DNA of 64,000 nucleotides from positions 310,001 through 374,000 of the forward strand of contig JAHZKX010000045.1 in NCBI GenBank assembly GCA_022600195.1, in the 5' to 3' direction. The notes beneath the pieces were generated by a model. It did no database searches and was not told where the DNA came from. It worked only from the letters and a program-made list of their open reading frames with translations. A program made the translations under genes and the position numbers. Position 1 is the stretch's first letter. Each line of letters begins with the position of its first letter. Source of the DNA: Planctomycetota bacterium. GTDB lineage: Bacteria; Planctomycetota; Planctomycetia; Planctomycetales; Planctomycetaceae. Shown in pieces: positions 46,708-55,927 of the stretch.

Positions 46708-48201
46708 TCAAACGGCTCGGCGTTGCAACAGAAATTGACCGACGCGTACCATTCCCAGACTGACGAACGCGAGAGTTGGAAGTAGCAGAGGCATCAAAAA
46801 GCGTTCACCTGCAGCGATCGGAAGATACCAGGCAAATGCCAGCCAGAACAAAATGATCCAAATGCAATACAAACGTCGCGCCGGATGAGGTTCCGCAATC
46901 AGACCGATGATTAAAAATGGGACGGCTAACAACCCAAAAAACAGTCGCCCTTCTCCAAAAGGGAGCGGTCCCAGACTTCGCAGAAAAATGAACACCTGCC
47001 ACAGTAAACCTTTTACTTCCCGATTGATAATTTCAGAAACCGAGTGTGTCTGTAAATACGTGCGCGCGGCCGCTCCCAGGCTACCCTGTTCGATGAGGGC
47101 GTGAGGATCACTGAATTCATCTTGAAACAACAGATATGAATTTGCATTAAACGTCGGGCTACCATACACGCGCGCATTGCGAACAAGTAGCGGCGAAGCA
47201 ATTACAGTGAAGCTCGCCAGCAACAGAGCCAGACTTCCGAAGATCGTTTTCAGAGGTACCGTTGATGTGTTTGTCAGCGCCATTTCCGATTCAGCGGCGA
47301 CAGTCGTTGCATTACGTAAAAATGAGGGGATGAATCGATGCCAGTTCACAGCATAAGAGCAGAACCAGATGACAAGCCCCAATATCAGCAACAGAGCCGT
47401 TCCCTTAGTCAACCAGGCCAGTCCAACGACAATCCCCATTCCTATCAGGAGTCGATAGGGAATTTTGGGAGACTGCCTGAGGTCAGGTAGTCGTAACACA
47501 GTGAGCCACAAAACAGCGACGAAGACTAATAGCATTCCTTCGCAGACAGCCCGCCCCGTCAATTGACAGTAGGCGGCGTTCACACTCAGCAAAATCCCGG
47601 TGATGCCACCTGTCAAGTTTCCGTAATAGCCGGCGATTCCCATCGAGAAAATGAGCAAAGCCAATAAGCCAAAGATCGCCGAGAGCCGTTTCCCGGTTTC
47701 ATAATCGGGGAAGTAGGAGAGTACAGCGACATACAATGGGTGCTGGTTTGCTTCTCTATAATCTCCCTGAAAGAGTAACCGGACCAAAGCTACAGGTCCC
47801 CCCGCTTCCTGCACAGTTTGTGCCTGGGATAGAAATGCCGCCTGATCGTTGCCTTGTGGAGTAGGTTGCTGCGGTATCAGATTGATCATCACCACAAAAT
47901 AGACAATCATCGAAAACGAGAGCAGCAAACTGCCTGACCAATGATTAGCGGGATTGGCCAATTGAGAAAAAAATGTTTGCAGGCTTTGCCCTTGATGAAG
48001 CACTTTGATCCAGAAGCGGTCCGATACCAGACAGCCGACAATACACAGCAGTGCAGCAATCACACAGCAGATACCGGCCACCGATGCCAGAGAAGGTTGT
48101 TGAATCAGAGCGGCCCCTTTGAGTTGGATCATCTCCCAGAGTGCCAGGCTGGATAAGCCAGCAAGAGCCCCTGAAACCAATCGGGGAAAGAGCGTGTTCA
48201 T
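46708..48201 (-). CDS. GT39-type membrane glycosyltransferase-like protein
   Basis: Polytopic membrane protein of about 497 residues. After the first segments, a periplasmic loop reads PQGNDQAAFLSQAQTVQEAGGP and later YREANQHPLYVAVLSYFPDY, the usual GT39/PMT-like layout in planctomycetes (acidic residue in the first loop, then a P-L-Y element before the next helix). WLTKGTALLLILGL and GSPTFNANSYLLF are further family-like spots. I start at ATG 48201 (MNTLFPRLVSG); the frame stays open to ATG 48297, but the 32 extra residues contain an unlikely cysteine cluster. Donor and acceptor unknown. Convergent with tctA, divergent from lgt. Confidence 0.72.
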   Translation of the reverse strand: MNTLFPRLVSGALAGLSSLALWEMIQLKGAALIQQPSLASVAGICCVIAALLCIVGCLVSDRFWIKVLHQGQSLQTFFSQLANPANHWSGSLLLSFSMIVYFVVMINLIPQQPTPQGNDQAAFLSQAQTVQEAGGPVALVRLLFQGDYREANQHPLYVAVLSYFPDYETGKRLSAIFGLLALLIFSMGIAGYYGNLTGGITGILLSVNAAYCQLTGRAVCEGMLLVFVAVLWLTVLRLPDLRQSPKIPYRLLIGMGIVVGLAWLTKGTALLLILGLVIWFCSYAVNWHRFIPSFLRNATTVAAESEMALTNTSTVPLKTIFGSLALLLASFTVIASPLLVRNARVYGSPTFNANSYLLFQDEFSDPHALIEQGSLGAAARTYLQTHSVSEIINREVKGLLWQVFIFLRSLGPLPFGEGRLFFGLLAVPFLIIGLIAEPHPARRLYCIWIILFWLAFAWYLPIAAGERFLMPLLLPTLAFVSLGMVRVGQFLLQRRAV

Positions 48202-48453
48202 CTGGAAACATACTTTCTGAACGGAACTGTCGAAACAACAGCAGTCACTTGAAAAATCGTTTTTGACCCGGATATCACCGTCTCTTGGTTTATACATCAG
48301 ACCAAATGAATCTGATAGCGCGACAAGAAACGCGATTTCGGGCTAGGCTTAACTTGCTGAATGGTCTATCTTTCGGTCTGATCATCATAGCAGATAATAA
48401 CCATTCTGAAATCACAGAAATGATCAGAATCTATATTTCAGATACCGGGAGTA

Positions 48454-49311
48454 ATGAGTAACGTGAATTCCGTGATCACTTATCTACAGTGGGACATTAA
48501 CCGTGTGCTATTTGAACTCGGCCCGATTAAGATACGTTATTATGGCCTCTTTTTCACAGCCGGTTTCATTTGTGGCTATTTGTTATTGCGATGGATGTTT
48601 CGGACAGAAAAAAAGAACGTTGACGACGTCGAATCCCTGTTGATCTATATGGTGATTGGCACCATTATCGGTGCCCGCCTGGGACATTGCCTGTTTTACC
48701 ATCCGGCTTATTTTTTTGAGGACCCGATTCGATTTCTTCAAATCTGGAAAGGGGGATTAGCCAGTCATGGCGCTGCGATAGGGATCACACTTTCCGCCTG
48801 GCTTTATTCGCGCAAACATACAGATCAGCCTTTATTGTGGCTGTTAGACCGCCTGGCGATTCCCGTTGCACTTGCCGGATTTTTTATTCGGATCGGGAAT
48901 TTTTTCAATTCAGAAATTTTGGGACGCACTACAGACGTGCCTTGGGCAATCGTGTTTAAGGATGGACTGGGACTGAAAACGCTGGAGGCCCGAATGGCGC
49001 CGCGACATCCTGTCATGCTTTATGAATCATTTTGTTACGGCTGTATCTTTCTCGTGCTGATTCTAGTCTACCGAAAATACCGTGCGGAAACCCCACGCGG
49101 ATTATTAATAGGTCTTTTCTTCATGATGGTCTTTTCTGCCCGATTTGTCCTGGAGTTCTACAAGTTACGACAAGCAGAGTTCGCACAAACTCTGCCGCTC
49201 AGTGTGGGGCAGATGTTAAGTATTCCACTGGTGATTGTTGGAATATTACTCCTCATTTATCGCAAACCCGCTCTGCCAGCTGTCACTGATTCTACGGCAA
49301 AAAAAACATAA
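48454..49311 (+). CDS. lgt: prolipoprotein diacylglyceryl transferase
   Basis: Inner-membrane enzyme that moves diacylglycerol from phosphatidylglycerol to the lipobox cysteine of prolipoproteins, the first step in lipoprotein maturation. The 285-residue protein has about seven hydrophobic segments, and the Lgt signature IRIGNFFNSEILGRTTDVPW is intact near residue 148; the glycine-rich GARLGHCLFYHPAYF near residue 72 holds a conserved histidine and tyrosine. GGLASHGAAIG follows, also conserved. GGGAG-like purines (CGGGAGTA) precede ATG 48454. It is relevant to the TctC lipoprotein nearby, although not in an operon with it. Confidence 0.95.
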   Translation: MSNVNSVITYLQWDINRVLFELGPIKIRYYGLFFTAGFICGYLLLRWMFRTEKKNVDDVESLLIYMVIGTIIGARLGHCLFYHPAYFFEDPIRFLQIWKGGLASHGAAIGITLSAWLYSRKHTDQPLLWLLDRLAIPVALAGFFIRIGNFFNSEILGRTTDVPWAIVFKDGLGLKTLEARMAPRHPVMLYESFCYGCIFLVLILVYRKYRAETPRGLLIGLFFMMVFSARFVLEFYKLRQAEFAQTLPLSVGQMLSIPLVIVGILLLIYRKPALPAVTDSTAKKT

Positions 49312-49341
49312 ATCTGTCTGCCAGTAGCGAATGCAGGAATG

Positions 49342-50718
49342 TTATAACAACTGCGAGATCGGTCGACCCGAGGATAATATGGGAACTGGTCTTCCGGAAA
49401 AATTGACGAGATCGTGTGAGTAATCAATGCCGAGATGTCGGTAGATTGTCGCCAACAGGTCCTGAGGTGTGACAGGGTCATGCAGTGGGTATTCTGCTTT
49501 TGAATTGGTACTGCCCACCACCTGCCCCATTTTCAAACCACCACCAGAGATCAATGCACTGAAAGCGCCGGGCCAATGATCGCGGCCCAGCCAGGGGCCT
49601 CCTTTCTTCCCCGGAAATGTTTGACGGTGACTCAGTCGTGGTGTGCGCCCAAACTCCCCGCATGCGACGACCAGAATTTTGCGATCGAGATTACGCTCAC
49701 GGATATCTTCAATCAGTGTAGAAATGGCCTGATCGTACTGCGGAAACCGCTCCAGATTGGCATGGACGAGGTGAAACGGCCCGGCATGATCATCCCAACT
49801 GAAATACGCACTTTTATTGGAAGGGGCCGTCGCATCAATATTAATCACAGCGGCACCCGCCTCCGCCAGCCGCCGTGCTAACAGACAATTTTGTCCCCAG
49901 CGGTGACGACCATAGCGATCGCGCAGAGATTCCTGTTCCTGACTGATATCAAATGCGTTGGCGACTTTTGAACCGGTCAGCATCTGAAACGCCGCGCGTC
50001 GAAAGTCCTCTGTACCACCCAGTGAACCATCGAGATCCAGATCGCGACGAAACTGGTCGAATTGTGTCACGAGAGACTTGCGGTCATTGAGTCGTTGACC
50101 GTCGATGCCTGCCGCCAATTTCATATTGTTAGGGGCATAACCTTTGACCGTGGGATCTCCCGAGTCAAATGCCTTATGCATGAGGCCCAGATAATTGGGC
50201 GCAGTCATAAACGGGGATCTGTGTACTCCGATATATTGTGGTAGCCCATCAGTGCGAGAGCCGCGCATGTAACTGGCTATCATTCCAAAATCAGGGTGAG
50301 TTGACTTGTTGGTCGAAGTTGGATCGGGTGCAGCAGGTTCTTTTCCTGACAAAACCGTGATGCTACCATCATTATGCGCAGACATCCCATGGTGCAGCGT
50401 GCGAATAATCGAAAATCGATCTGCAATTTTTGCCTGCCTTGGAAAGTGCTCGACAAACTCCATCCCCGGCACTTTGGTTTGAATCGGATTGAACGGCCCT
50501 CGGTAAGCGCTGGGGGCATCCGGTTTCATGTCATACGTTTCAAGCTGACTAGGGCCACCCCACATCCAGAACAAAATCACCGATGTCTCAGGATCACCGA
50601 CACCTGCCATCGCGCGAGCCGCAAGAAGATCTGCAAGTGTTAACCCTCCGAGGGCCAGAGTGCCCACCCGCAAAAACTCACGTCGTGGTAGAGGGCCGGT
50701 ACAGAGTGAGTCGTGCAT
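49342..50718 (-). CDS. DUF1501 protein with twin-arginine signal
   Basis: A 458-residue exported protein of the DUF1501 family, an alkaline-phosphatase-fold group of unknown substrate that is greatly expanded in planctomycetes. The N-terminus PLPRREFLRVGTLALGGLTL is a twin-arginine signal. Family segments are ILFWMWGGPSQLETYDMKPDAPS, FVEHFPRQAKIADRFSIIRT, MSAHNDGS and VVACGEFGRTP, plus WLGRDHWPGAFSALISGGGL near the end. A good Shine-Dalgarno sequence (GCAGGT) precedes ATG 50718. These genes commonly follow a DUF1549/DUF1553 cytochrome gene; here no such partner is adjacent. Convergent with lgt, 30 bases between stops. Confidence 0.92.
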   Translation of the reverse strand: MHDSLCTGPLPRREFLRVGTLALGGLTLADLLAARAMAGVGDPETSVILFWMWGGPSQLETYDMKPDAPSAYRGPFNPIQTKVPGMEFVEHFPRQAKIADRFSIIRTLHHGMSAHNDGSITVLSGKEPAAPDPTSTNKSTHPDFGMIASYMRGSRTDGLPQYIGVHRSPFMTAPNYLGLMHKAFDSGDPTVKGYAPNNMKLAAGIDGQRLNDRKSLVTQFDQFRRDLDLDGSLGGTEDFRRAAFQMLTGSKVANAFDISQEQESLRDRYGRHRWGQNCLLARRLAEAGAAVINIDATAPSNKSAYFSWDDHAGPFHLVHANLERFPQYDQAISTLIEDIRERNLDRKILVVACGEFGRTPRLSHRQTFPGKKGGPWLGRDHWPGAFSALISGGGLKMGQVVGSTNSKAEYPLHDPVTPQDLLATIYRHLGIDYSHDLVNFSGRPVPILSSGRPISQLL

Positions 50719-51339
50719 TGGATACCTGCAAAGGTGACGGGTGCGATACGTTTTTTTAGTCAGATTCCCGTGTCATTCGAAAAAAAAGAGAGACTCTGAA
50801 TAGAAATGTTTTTCTGGGCTCAGTTTGAAAACCGCTCCAGATTCACACTGGGAAAAATTTTAACATCGTGACTTCGTGATTGTCCAGCACGGAATCAATT
50901 CTCATTGTATTCTGAATCGCGCTTCTGAGTTCCATTGACGACCTGGGTCCTGTTGAACTTACTCCTTCAATTAAAATCAAATAGTACTCTCTTCTTTGTA
51001 GAATCGCCTGCTTCAATCTTAATTAAATTAAATCATGCAGCATCTAAAATGCTGGTTATAAAAGGTTTGGGACAAGTCATCTATGAAAATGCAGTCTTGC
51101 AGTTTCAAAAGGCGAAGGAAGTACCACAGGTTAGATGCGACTCCTTCAAGCGTCTTATTAACAGTCAGGCAATATAAGGTTGGTGTTGTTTTGTTTACTT
51201 TCAGGGTCGTATTGCCTTAAATTACAGATCCCTGTAAAGTTCGCAGGCAAAATACACAGATTCTAATACTAATGAACACGCTGAAGACATCATTTTGGAT
51301 TCGGTGGTTTTTTTGCAACACGGATGAATCACTGCCGTG

Positions 51340-51345
51340 TATAAT
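51340..51345 (+). promoter_or_regulatory. possible -10 box of the sigma-factor gene
   Basis: A perfect TATAAT lies 62 bases before the GTG start. A TTGCAA at 51313-51318 could be the -35 element, but the 21-base spacing is long. Identified only by consensus. Confidence 0.35.
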
Positions 51346-51367
51346 GAGATGCAGGCTTAACTCGCTT

Positions 51368-51383
51368 GCTGCCCTGAGGCAGC
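51368..51383 (+). promoter_or_regulatory. leader hairpin before the sigma-factor gene
   Basis: A perfect six-base-pair stem (GCTGCC/GGCAGC) with loop CTGA is followed by GATTTTATT and then the Shine-Dalgarno GAGG. It lies between the putative -10 box and the start codon, so it would be part of the leader. It could be a weak attenuator or an mRNA-stability element. Confidence 0.4.
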
Positions 51384-51407
51384 GATTTTATTGAATTGAG
51401 GCGATTT

Positions 51408-51995
51408 GTGGCTCTCACGGAAATCGATAAAAATTTACTCAGACGATGTCTGGCAGAAGAGCCGGGTGCGTGGAAGGACTTTGTAGACCGATTCATCGGT
51501 CTTTTTACGCACGTCATTCATCATACCGCACACGCCCGCAGCATTCGTGCTACCGAGAGCGATGTTGACGATCTTCTTTCTGAAGTGTTTCTGGTTTTGC
51601 TGGCAAACGACTATCGAGTGCTCCGAAACTTCCGTGGAAACAGTTCACTGGCAACTTACCTGACTGTGATCTCCCGTCGTGTTGTTGTAAAAAAAATGGT
51701 TGAACGCCGTATGGCTGAAGCCTTAGGGCACGTTTCTACTCAATCGAAACTGGAAAACATTCCCGAAGAACGAACGCGTCAGCAGCAAATACTCGAAGAT
51801 CAGGAAGAAATCCAGAACATGATCAAGCAACTGCCTCCCGCAGATGCACAGATTGTCGAACAGTACCATCTGAAAGGGAAGTCCTATCAGCAGATCAGTT
51901 CCGATCTGGACATTCCTGAAAATTCGATTGGACCGACTCTTTCCCGCGCTCGTATCCGAATGCGAGATACCAAGCCAAAAACACGTTCGCTCTAA
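51408..51995 (+). CDS. sigma-70 family (ECF-like) RNA polymerase sigma factor
   Basis: A 195-residue sigma factor with regions 2 and 4 only. Region 2 spans about residues 20-95 (VDDLLSEVFLVLLANDYRVLRNFRGNSSLATYL, split here, with the -10-binding aromatic and basic residues), and region 4 about 130-190 (LPPADAQIVEQYHLKGKSYQQISSDLDIPENSIG, a helix-turn-helix). No anti-sigma gene is adjacent. I choose GTG 51408 because GAGG lies six bases before it; a TTG at 51396 would overlap that site and add four residues. Upstream TATAAT and leader hairpin suggest transcription from its own promoter. Regulon unknown. Confidence 0.9.
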   Translation: MALTEIDKNLLRRCLAEEPGAWKDFVDRFIGLFTHVIHHTAHARSIRATESDVDDLLSEVFLVLLANDYRVLRNFRGNSSLATYLTVISRRVVVKKMVERRMAEALGHVSTQSKLENIPEERTRQQQILEDQEEIQNMIKQLPPADAQIVEQYHLKGKSYQQISSDLDIPENSIGPTLSRARIRMRDTKPKTRSL

Positions 51996-52103
51996 GCGAG
52001 TGATCGAGTCCCGGTTGATGATTATTCTAAAGCGTTTCTTCATCATAGTCTCGTGGCGACGTGATCTTATTGTTTCGCGACTAGTTTCATTTCCCAGAGG
52101 ACA

Positions 52104-53009
52104 CTAAAAAGGTCTTCTTCCACCCGGTGGAGGACCCGGTGGTCTCTGTCCTGGTCCCGGTCCACGTTTTTGAAAACTGGGATCTGGTGTTCCCCGATAG
52201 TTACGAGGAATAAACGGAAAATCTTCCGTAAGGTAATAGTGGTAGATGCCATCCGGGAATTCGGGTGTGACTCCCATGCGACCATTGCATTCATCCAGAT
52301 CTCCGGATTTTGCGACGAAGACATAATCTTCCACAAACGTTCCATCATAATTTCCTCCTGGTCCATCAGGTCGTTTTCCCCGTTTGATCTGATAGCTGGA
52401 TTTCAATTTCTGAATCTTGCTGTTGGGATCATTCGCGTCAGCATAACCATACTGTGCATAGATCGGAAATCCATCCGCGGCGTAACCAATGGCGGTGATC
52501 TGATTCGGTTTTTTCAGTTGGGAGATCAAAGCATGGGGTAAACCATGATAATGGTAGCTGCCAGTAGGTTGGACATGGGCGTTGCTCTGATCTAGACCCA
52601 GATTGATTTTCCCCGACAGCGCTTCATAATTCCAACCGGAGCGACGATTGCGGCTCCAGAATTCTGCAGTTCCCGGATCGAATAATACCCCGTTCGTAGC
52701 CACTCCAAATGCGGAATGCCGGACAGGTGTGATATTCCTTGCTACTTTGGGGTTGGCGGGAATACGCAATTCATATCGTTGCGGTCGGATTGTATTGGGG
52801 TTATTGCGATTTGGAAAACGACCCACCTGATGGTCAGGAATTCCATTCGAATAGATGAATCGATATTGACCTTTCGTAACAACCTGCACTTTGTTTGTGG
52901 TTTGTGACCCACTCCCGGGAGGTGCAAAACCGGGAGGGGGAAACCCAAACACCGTGATAGAACTACAGAAAGTGGCAATACAGCAGTACGTAAGCTGTTT
53001 CATTTTCAC
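52104..53009 (-). CDS. secreted YHYH-domain protein
   Basis: A 301-residue exported protein. A signal peptide (MKMKQLTYCCIATFCSSITVFG) precedes a Pro/Gly-rich linker (FPPPGFAPPGSGSQ). The central region contains GVATNGVLFDPGTAEFW and the family-naming motif SYHYHGLPHALI near residue 153, followed by AIGYAADGFPIYAQYG and a later IYHYYLTEDFPFIPR. The YHYH family is of unknown function; the histidines suggest metal binding. The C-terminal tail is Pro/Gly/Arg-rich (GPGPGQRPPGPPPGGRRPF). Divergent from the esterase gene; convergent with the sigma-factor gene. Confidence 0.88.
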   Translation of the reverse strand: MKMKQLTYCCIATFCSSITVFGFPPPGFAPPGSGSQTTNKVQVVTKGQYRFIYSNGIPDHQVGRFPNRNNPNTIRPQRYELRIPANPKVARNITPVRHSAFGVATNGVLFDPGTAEFWSRNRRSGWNYEALSGKINLGLDQSNAHVQPTGSYHYHGLPHALISQLKKPNQITAIGYAADGFPIYAQYGYADANDPNSKIQKLKSSYQIKRGKRPDGPGGNYDGTFVEDYVFVAKSGDLDECNGRMGVTPEFPDGIYHYYLTEDFPFIPRNYRGTPDPSFQKRGPGPGQRPPGPPPGGRRPF

Positions 53010-53335
53010 AGTATCCTCTCGATCTTTTTCTGACTTGGCCCCGTCGAAAAAACTTCACGAATGTTTCGTGTTTCAGTAGTAACGAGTAGTGGACGATCAA
53101 ATCCACCAGATTTTTGCCATTTTTGCGAGGATTGATACCAAGTGTCGAGTTCAACTATCTTCTTTTATCTTCACGGGAAACCCATGTTCCGTTGACAGCT
53201 CGCCTTCATAGTACAAAAATCGAGGAAATGAATGCCAGTCAGTCGACTCATAAACGAGCGAGACTGATTTCTCTCGATCATGGATTGAGCCAACCTTCAA
53301 AATGATTCTGCTGAATCTGGAAACGGATTGTACCC
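53010..53335. promoter_or_regulatory. divergent intergenic region with a palindrome
   Basis: Holds the promoters of the YHYH and esterase genes. The clearest element is the inverted repeat CACGAA-TGT-TTCGTG at 53056-53070, 46 bases upstream of the YHYH start, which could be an operator for a dimeric regulator or a hairpin in that leader. The short open frames in this stretch have no ribosome-binding sites. Confidence 0.4.
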
Positions 53336-55927
53336 ATGCAAGCCAAACGAACTCTATTCACGTTTGCCTTCCGGTGTTCTCTGCTAATTTCAATCGCTTT
53401 ATTGGGTGCAGTGACTTCGCTGCAGGCACAAACGAAGCCCATCAAAACAGGCTTTGTCAATGCCGTTTATAAAGATGCGACTGGCGAACATCGCTACGTC
53501 GTATTTATTCCCAAAAGCTATTCGCCCGAAAAAAAATATCCGGTGATTCTGTTTCTGCACGGTGCCGGTGAGCGAGGCAGTGATGGTTTGAAACAGACGT
53601 TAGTCGGTTTAGGTCCGATTGTGAAACAGCAGGCGAGTGACTTTCCGTTCGTCGTTGTTTTCCCCCAGGCAGAGAATATGAAAGAACTGTTGCGGGGAGG
53701 TTGGTTGGCAGAAACGGGTGACAGTAAACGGGCACTGCAGATTCTGGATACCGTGATGAAAGATTATTCAATCGACTCTAAGCAGCAAATATTAACTGGT
53801 TGGTCTATGGGCGGTTATGGTGCCTGGAGTCTGGCGGCCGCGTTTCCGAAACGCTGGTCGGCGGTTGCTCCCCTGTCAGGTGGAGGAAAATCAGAATTGG
53901 CTGCCAATTTGAAACAGGTTCCCATCTGGGCCTTTCATGGCGCAAAAGATCGTGCAGTACTTCCAGCGGAATCAAAGCAGATCGTTGATGCCGTTAAGCA
54001 GGCTGGAGGCAATCCGCGTTATACGCTAGTTCCGGATGCGGGTCATGATGTCTGGAAAGTCGCTTATACGAAACCACTATTCGATTGGATGCAGAATCCG
54101 TCGCTCATGATTGATTCTTCTGCGCCACTACTTGTCAAACCAGATCAGAAAGCACCAACGGAAGCTGGTGCCGAAACTCCGTTTGTACCGGAATTGATCA
54201 TTGATGATGCGGTCTCTGTACGGTTAGGAAACCAGTTCTTACAGTCATTGGCTGACGCCGTTCCCAGTATGGTTCCCAAAGATATGCTGGTTGGTAATAT
54301 CAATGATATTTACGATTCAACCGTGGCACAGGGGCGTAGTTTCTCGGTCCAATTTTCCGGGATTTCCTATCGGGGGGAATTAGCCCGGGCTGCGATTCAG
54401 GCTTACGCTGCTGGAACGCTCAACATCCAACTTGGCATTCAAAAGGTGAATCTCTCGATTGGCACGACCTATGTCTCTGGTAATCGACATTCGGCTGTCG
54501 CGGGGCCGATTTCCGTAAGTGTCGGCTATCAGCGGCCGGTCTGGTTAAGTTTTGATGTGAAACCTTATATCAAGGACAATCGGATTCGATTACGCCTGTT
54601 ACGCTCTCGCTTTAACATCCCACACGATAATTGGGATGTCTCAGGGCCCTATGGCGTTTCCACCCGAGGTATCGGGATGACTTCGGAAAGAGTTTCCAGT
54701 GGACTGGTCGATGGAATTTATGGCAGCAAAGGGCGTATTGAAGACGAAGTGAAGGCAATCGTCCCGGGACTGGTAGATGAGCTGGAAAAACAGTTGAACT
54801 TTGACGAAGCCAGTCAGGTTGTCGATGCCATTTGGCCTTTGCCCGTTTATCATCCGCGGATGAGACTGACACCCAATCAGGTATTAACGGACAAAAAAGG
54901 AATTTCATTGAGCTTCGGTCTTACAGTCGCTGCATTGGATTCCACCAAACCCAAAGCAGAAGTGAAGCGGCTGTCGACAGTCGGTCGATCAGTAGAAGAA
55001 ATTCCCAAAGTGACAGAATTACAGATTGGTGTTGCTCCAGGTATGCTGAAACCATTAACCAACATGCTGGTTAAGGCGGATATAGCCAGAATTCCCGTGC
55101 TGGATATCCCCGGTCATTCTTTCGACGCATTGGCAGATCCGAAATCATTACAGCAGGCATTTCCTGACTTGAAACAGTATGGCTCTGATTTCAAAATCTG
55201 GTCCGAACTTGTTTTGACCAAGCCCATTCAAGTGGACGACCCAGGTAAGCCCAACAAACCAGGCAGCAATCCTTTCCAGTTTGTTGTGCCACAAGCCGCG
55301 ATTTCTATGGCAATAAAAAAAACAGCCTCTGATAAAGATTGGATTCCCTATGCAGAATTTTCCCTTTCGGTGAATCAGAATGTCGAGCCGCAAATTATCG
55401 ATCGCAGTTATTCTAAACGTGCTCTGCGTCTGAATTGGGAAGGAAGTTCTCGTTTAGATGGGAGCGCTCGATTTGCGCCGGGGTACAAACCAAAGAATTC
55501 CCAGATCGATCAGAAAAAATTTCAGGATCTGGTACAGGCTGCCTGGGATGGCTGGACTAAACAGGGGCCCGCTTCAGTCGCAGCGATTCCTGACATCGAG
55601 CTCGGTTTCGGTCGCTATCGTGTGAAGCAGGTCAACTGGTCTTCCCCGCAATTGCTGGCCACATTTTCTGTACCGGAACTCAAGATTACAAATAAAACCA
55701 AGGTAGAACTGGAATACGAACTGAAAAGCCCTTACAGCGATTGGGGCGGTCCCTATAAGTTGAAACCGGGAGCTTCTCATGCTTTCGATGCAGCTACACC
55801 ACTTACGTATAGACGTAAGGTAAACAATCGCATGCAGGTAAATACACTGGCTGCCGGTTCGCATTATGAATTCTATCCGGAGGAAGGTCCGCAGAAAGCA
55901 ATGCTCTTTGAAGCATCCGATAATTAA
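53336..55927 (+). CDS. secreted alpha/beta-hydrolase (esterase/peptidase-like) with large uncharacterised C-terminal region
   Basis: A signal peptide (residues 1-33, ending SLQAQ) is followed by an alpha/beta-hydrolase domain (about 40-265): VILFLHGAGERGSDG is the oxyanion region, S157 is the nucleophile in TGWSMGGYGAW, D205 lies in GAKDRAV and H237 in DAGHDVW, a complete triad of the feruloyl-esterase/PHB-depolymerase type. Residues about 290-863 are not recognised. They are beta-rich with amphipathic strands (FSVQFSGISYRGEL, LNIQLGIQKVNLSIG), a helical part (IEDEVKAIVPGLVDELEKQL) and a second half that repeats the pattern, which reminds me of TULIP-like lipid-binding folds; this is speculation. 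Its stop at 55927 abuts the stop of the convergent NuoM/N-like gene with no base between. Confidence 0.82.
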   Translation: MQAKRTLFTFAFRCSLLISIALLGAVTSLQAQTKPIKTGFVNAVYKDATGEHRYVVFIPKSYSPEKKYPVILFLHGAGERGSDGLKQTLVGLGPIVKQQASDFPFVVVFPQAENMKELLRGGWLAETGDSKRALQILDTVMKDYSIDSKQQILTGWSMGGYGAWSLAAAFPKRWSAVAPLSGGGKSELAANLKQVPIWAFHGAKDRAVLPAESKQIVDAVKQAGGNPRYTLVPDAGHDVWKVAYTKPLFDWMQNPSLMIDSSAPLLVKPDQKAPTEAGAETPFVPELIIDDAVSVRLGNQFLQSLADAVPSMVPKDMLVGNINDIYDSTVAQGRSFSVQFSGISYRGELARAAIQAYAAGTLNIQLGIQKVNLSIGTTYVSGNRHSAVAGPISVSVGYQRPVWLSFDVKPYIKDNRIRLRLLRSRFNIPHDNWDVSGPYGVSTRGIGMTSERVSSGLVDGIYGSKGRIEDEVKAIVPGLVDELEKQLNFDEASQVVDAIWPLPVYHPRMRLTPNQVLTDKKGISLSFGLTVAALDSTKPKAEVKRLSTVGRSVEEIPKVTELQIGVAPGMLKPLTNMLVKADIARIPVLDIPGHSFDALADPKSLQQAFPDLKQYGSDFKIWSELVLTKPIQVDDPGKPNKPGSNPFQFVVPQAAISMAIKKTASDKDWIPYAEFSLSVNQNVEPQIIDRSYSKRALRLNWEGSSRLDGSARFAPGYKPKNSQIDQKKFQDLVQAAWDGWTKQGPASVAAIPDIELGFGRYRVKQVNWSSPQLLATFSVPELKITNKTKVELEYELKSPYSDWGGPYKLKPGASHAFDAATPLTYRRKVNNRMQVNTLAAGSHYEFYPEEGPQKAMLFEASDN

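Larger units (their letters stand above)
50719..51407. other. non-coding stretch upstream of the sigma-factor gene
   Basis: About 690 bases without a convincing gene. An open frame at 50935-51177 starts with TTG, has no ribosome-binding site and no recognisable protein pattern, so I reject it. The right end holds the probable promoter and leader hairpin of the sigma-factor gene. Nothing else is recognised. Confidence 0.5.

Noticed and set aside
50935-51177. 80-codon plus-strand open frame in the gap before the sigma factor
   Set aside because: TTG start without a Shine-Dalgarno sequence, A+T-rich random-looking product, no recognisable motif.
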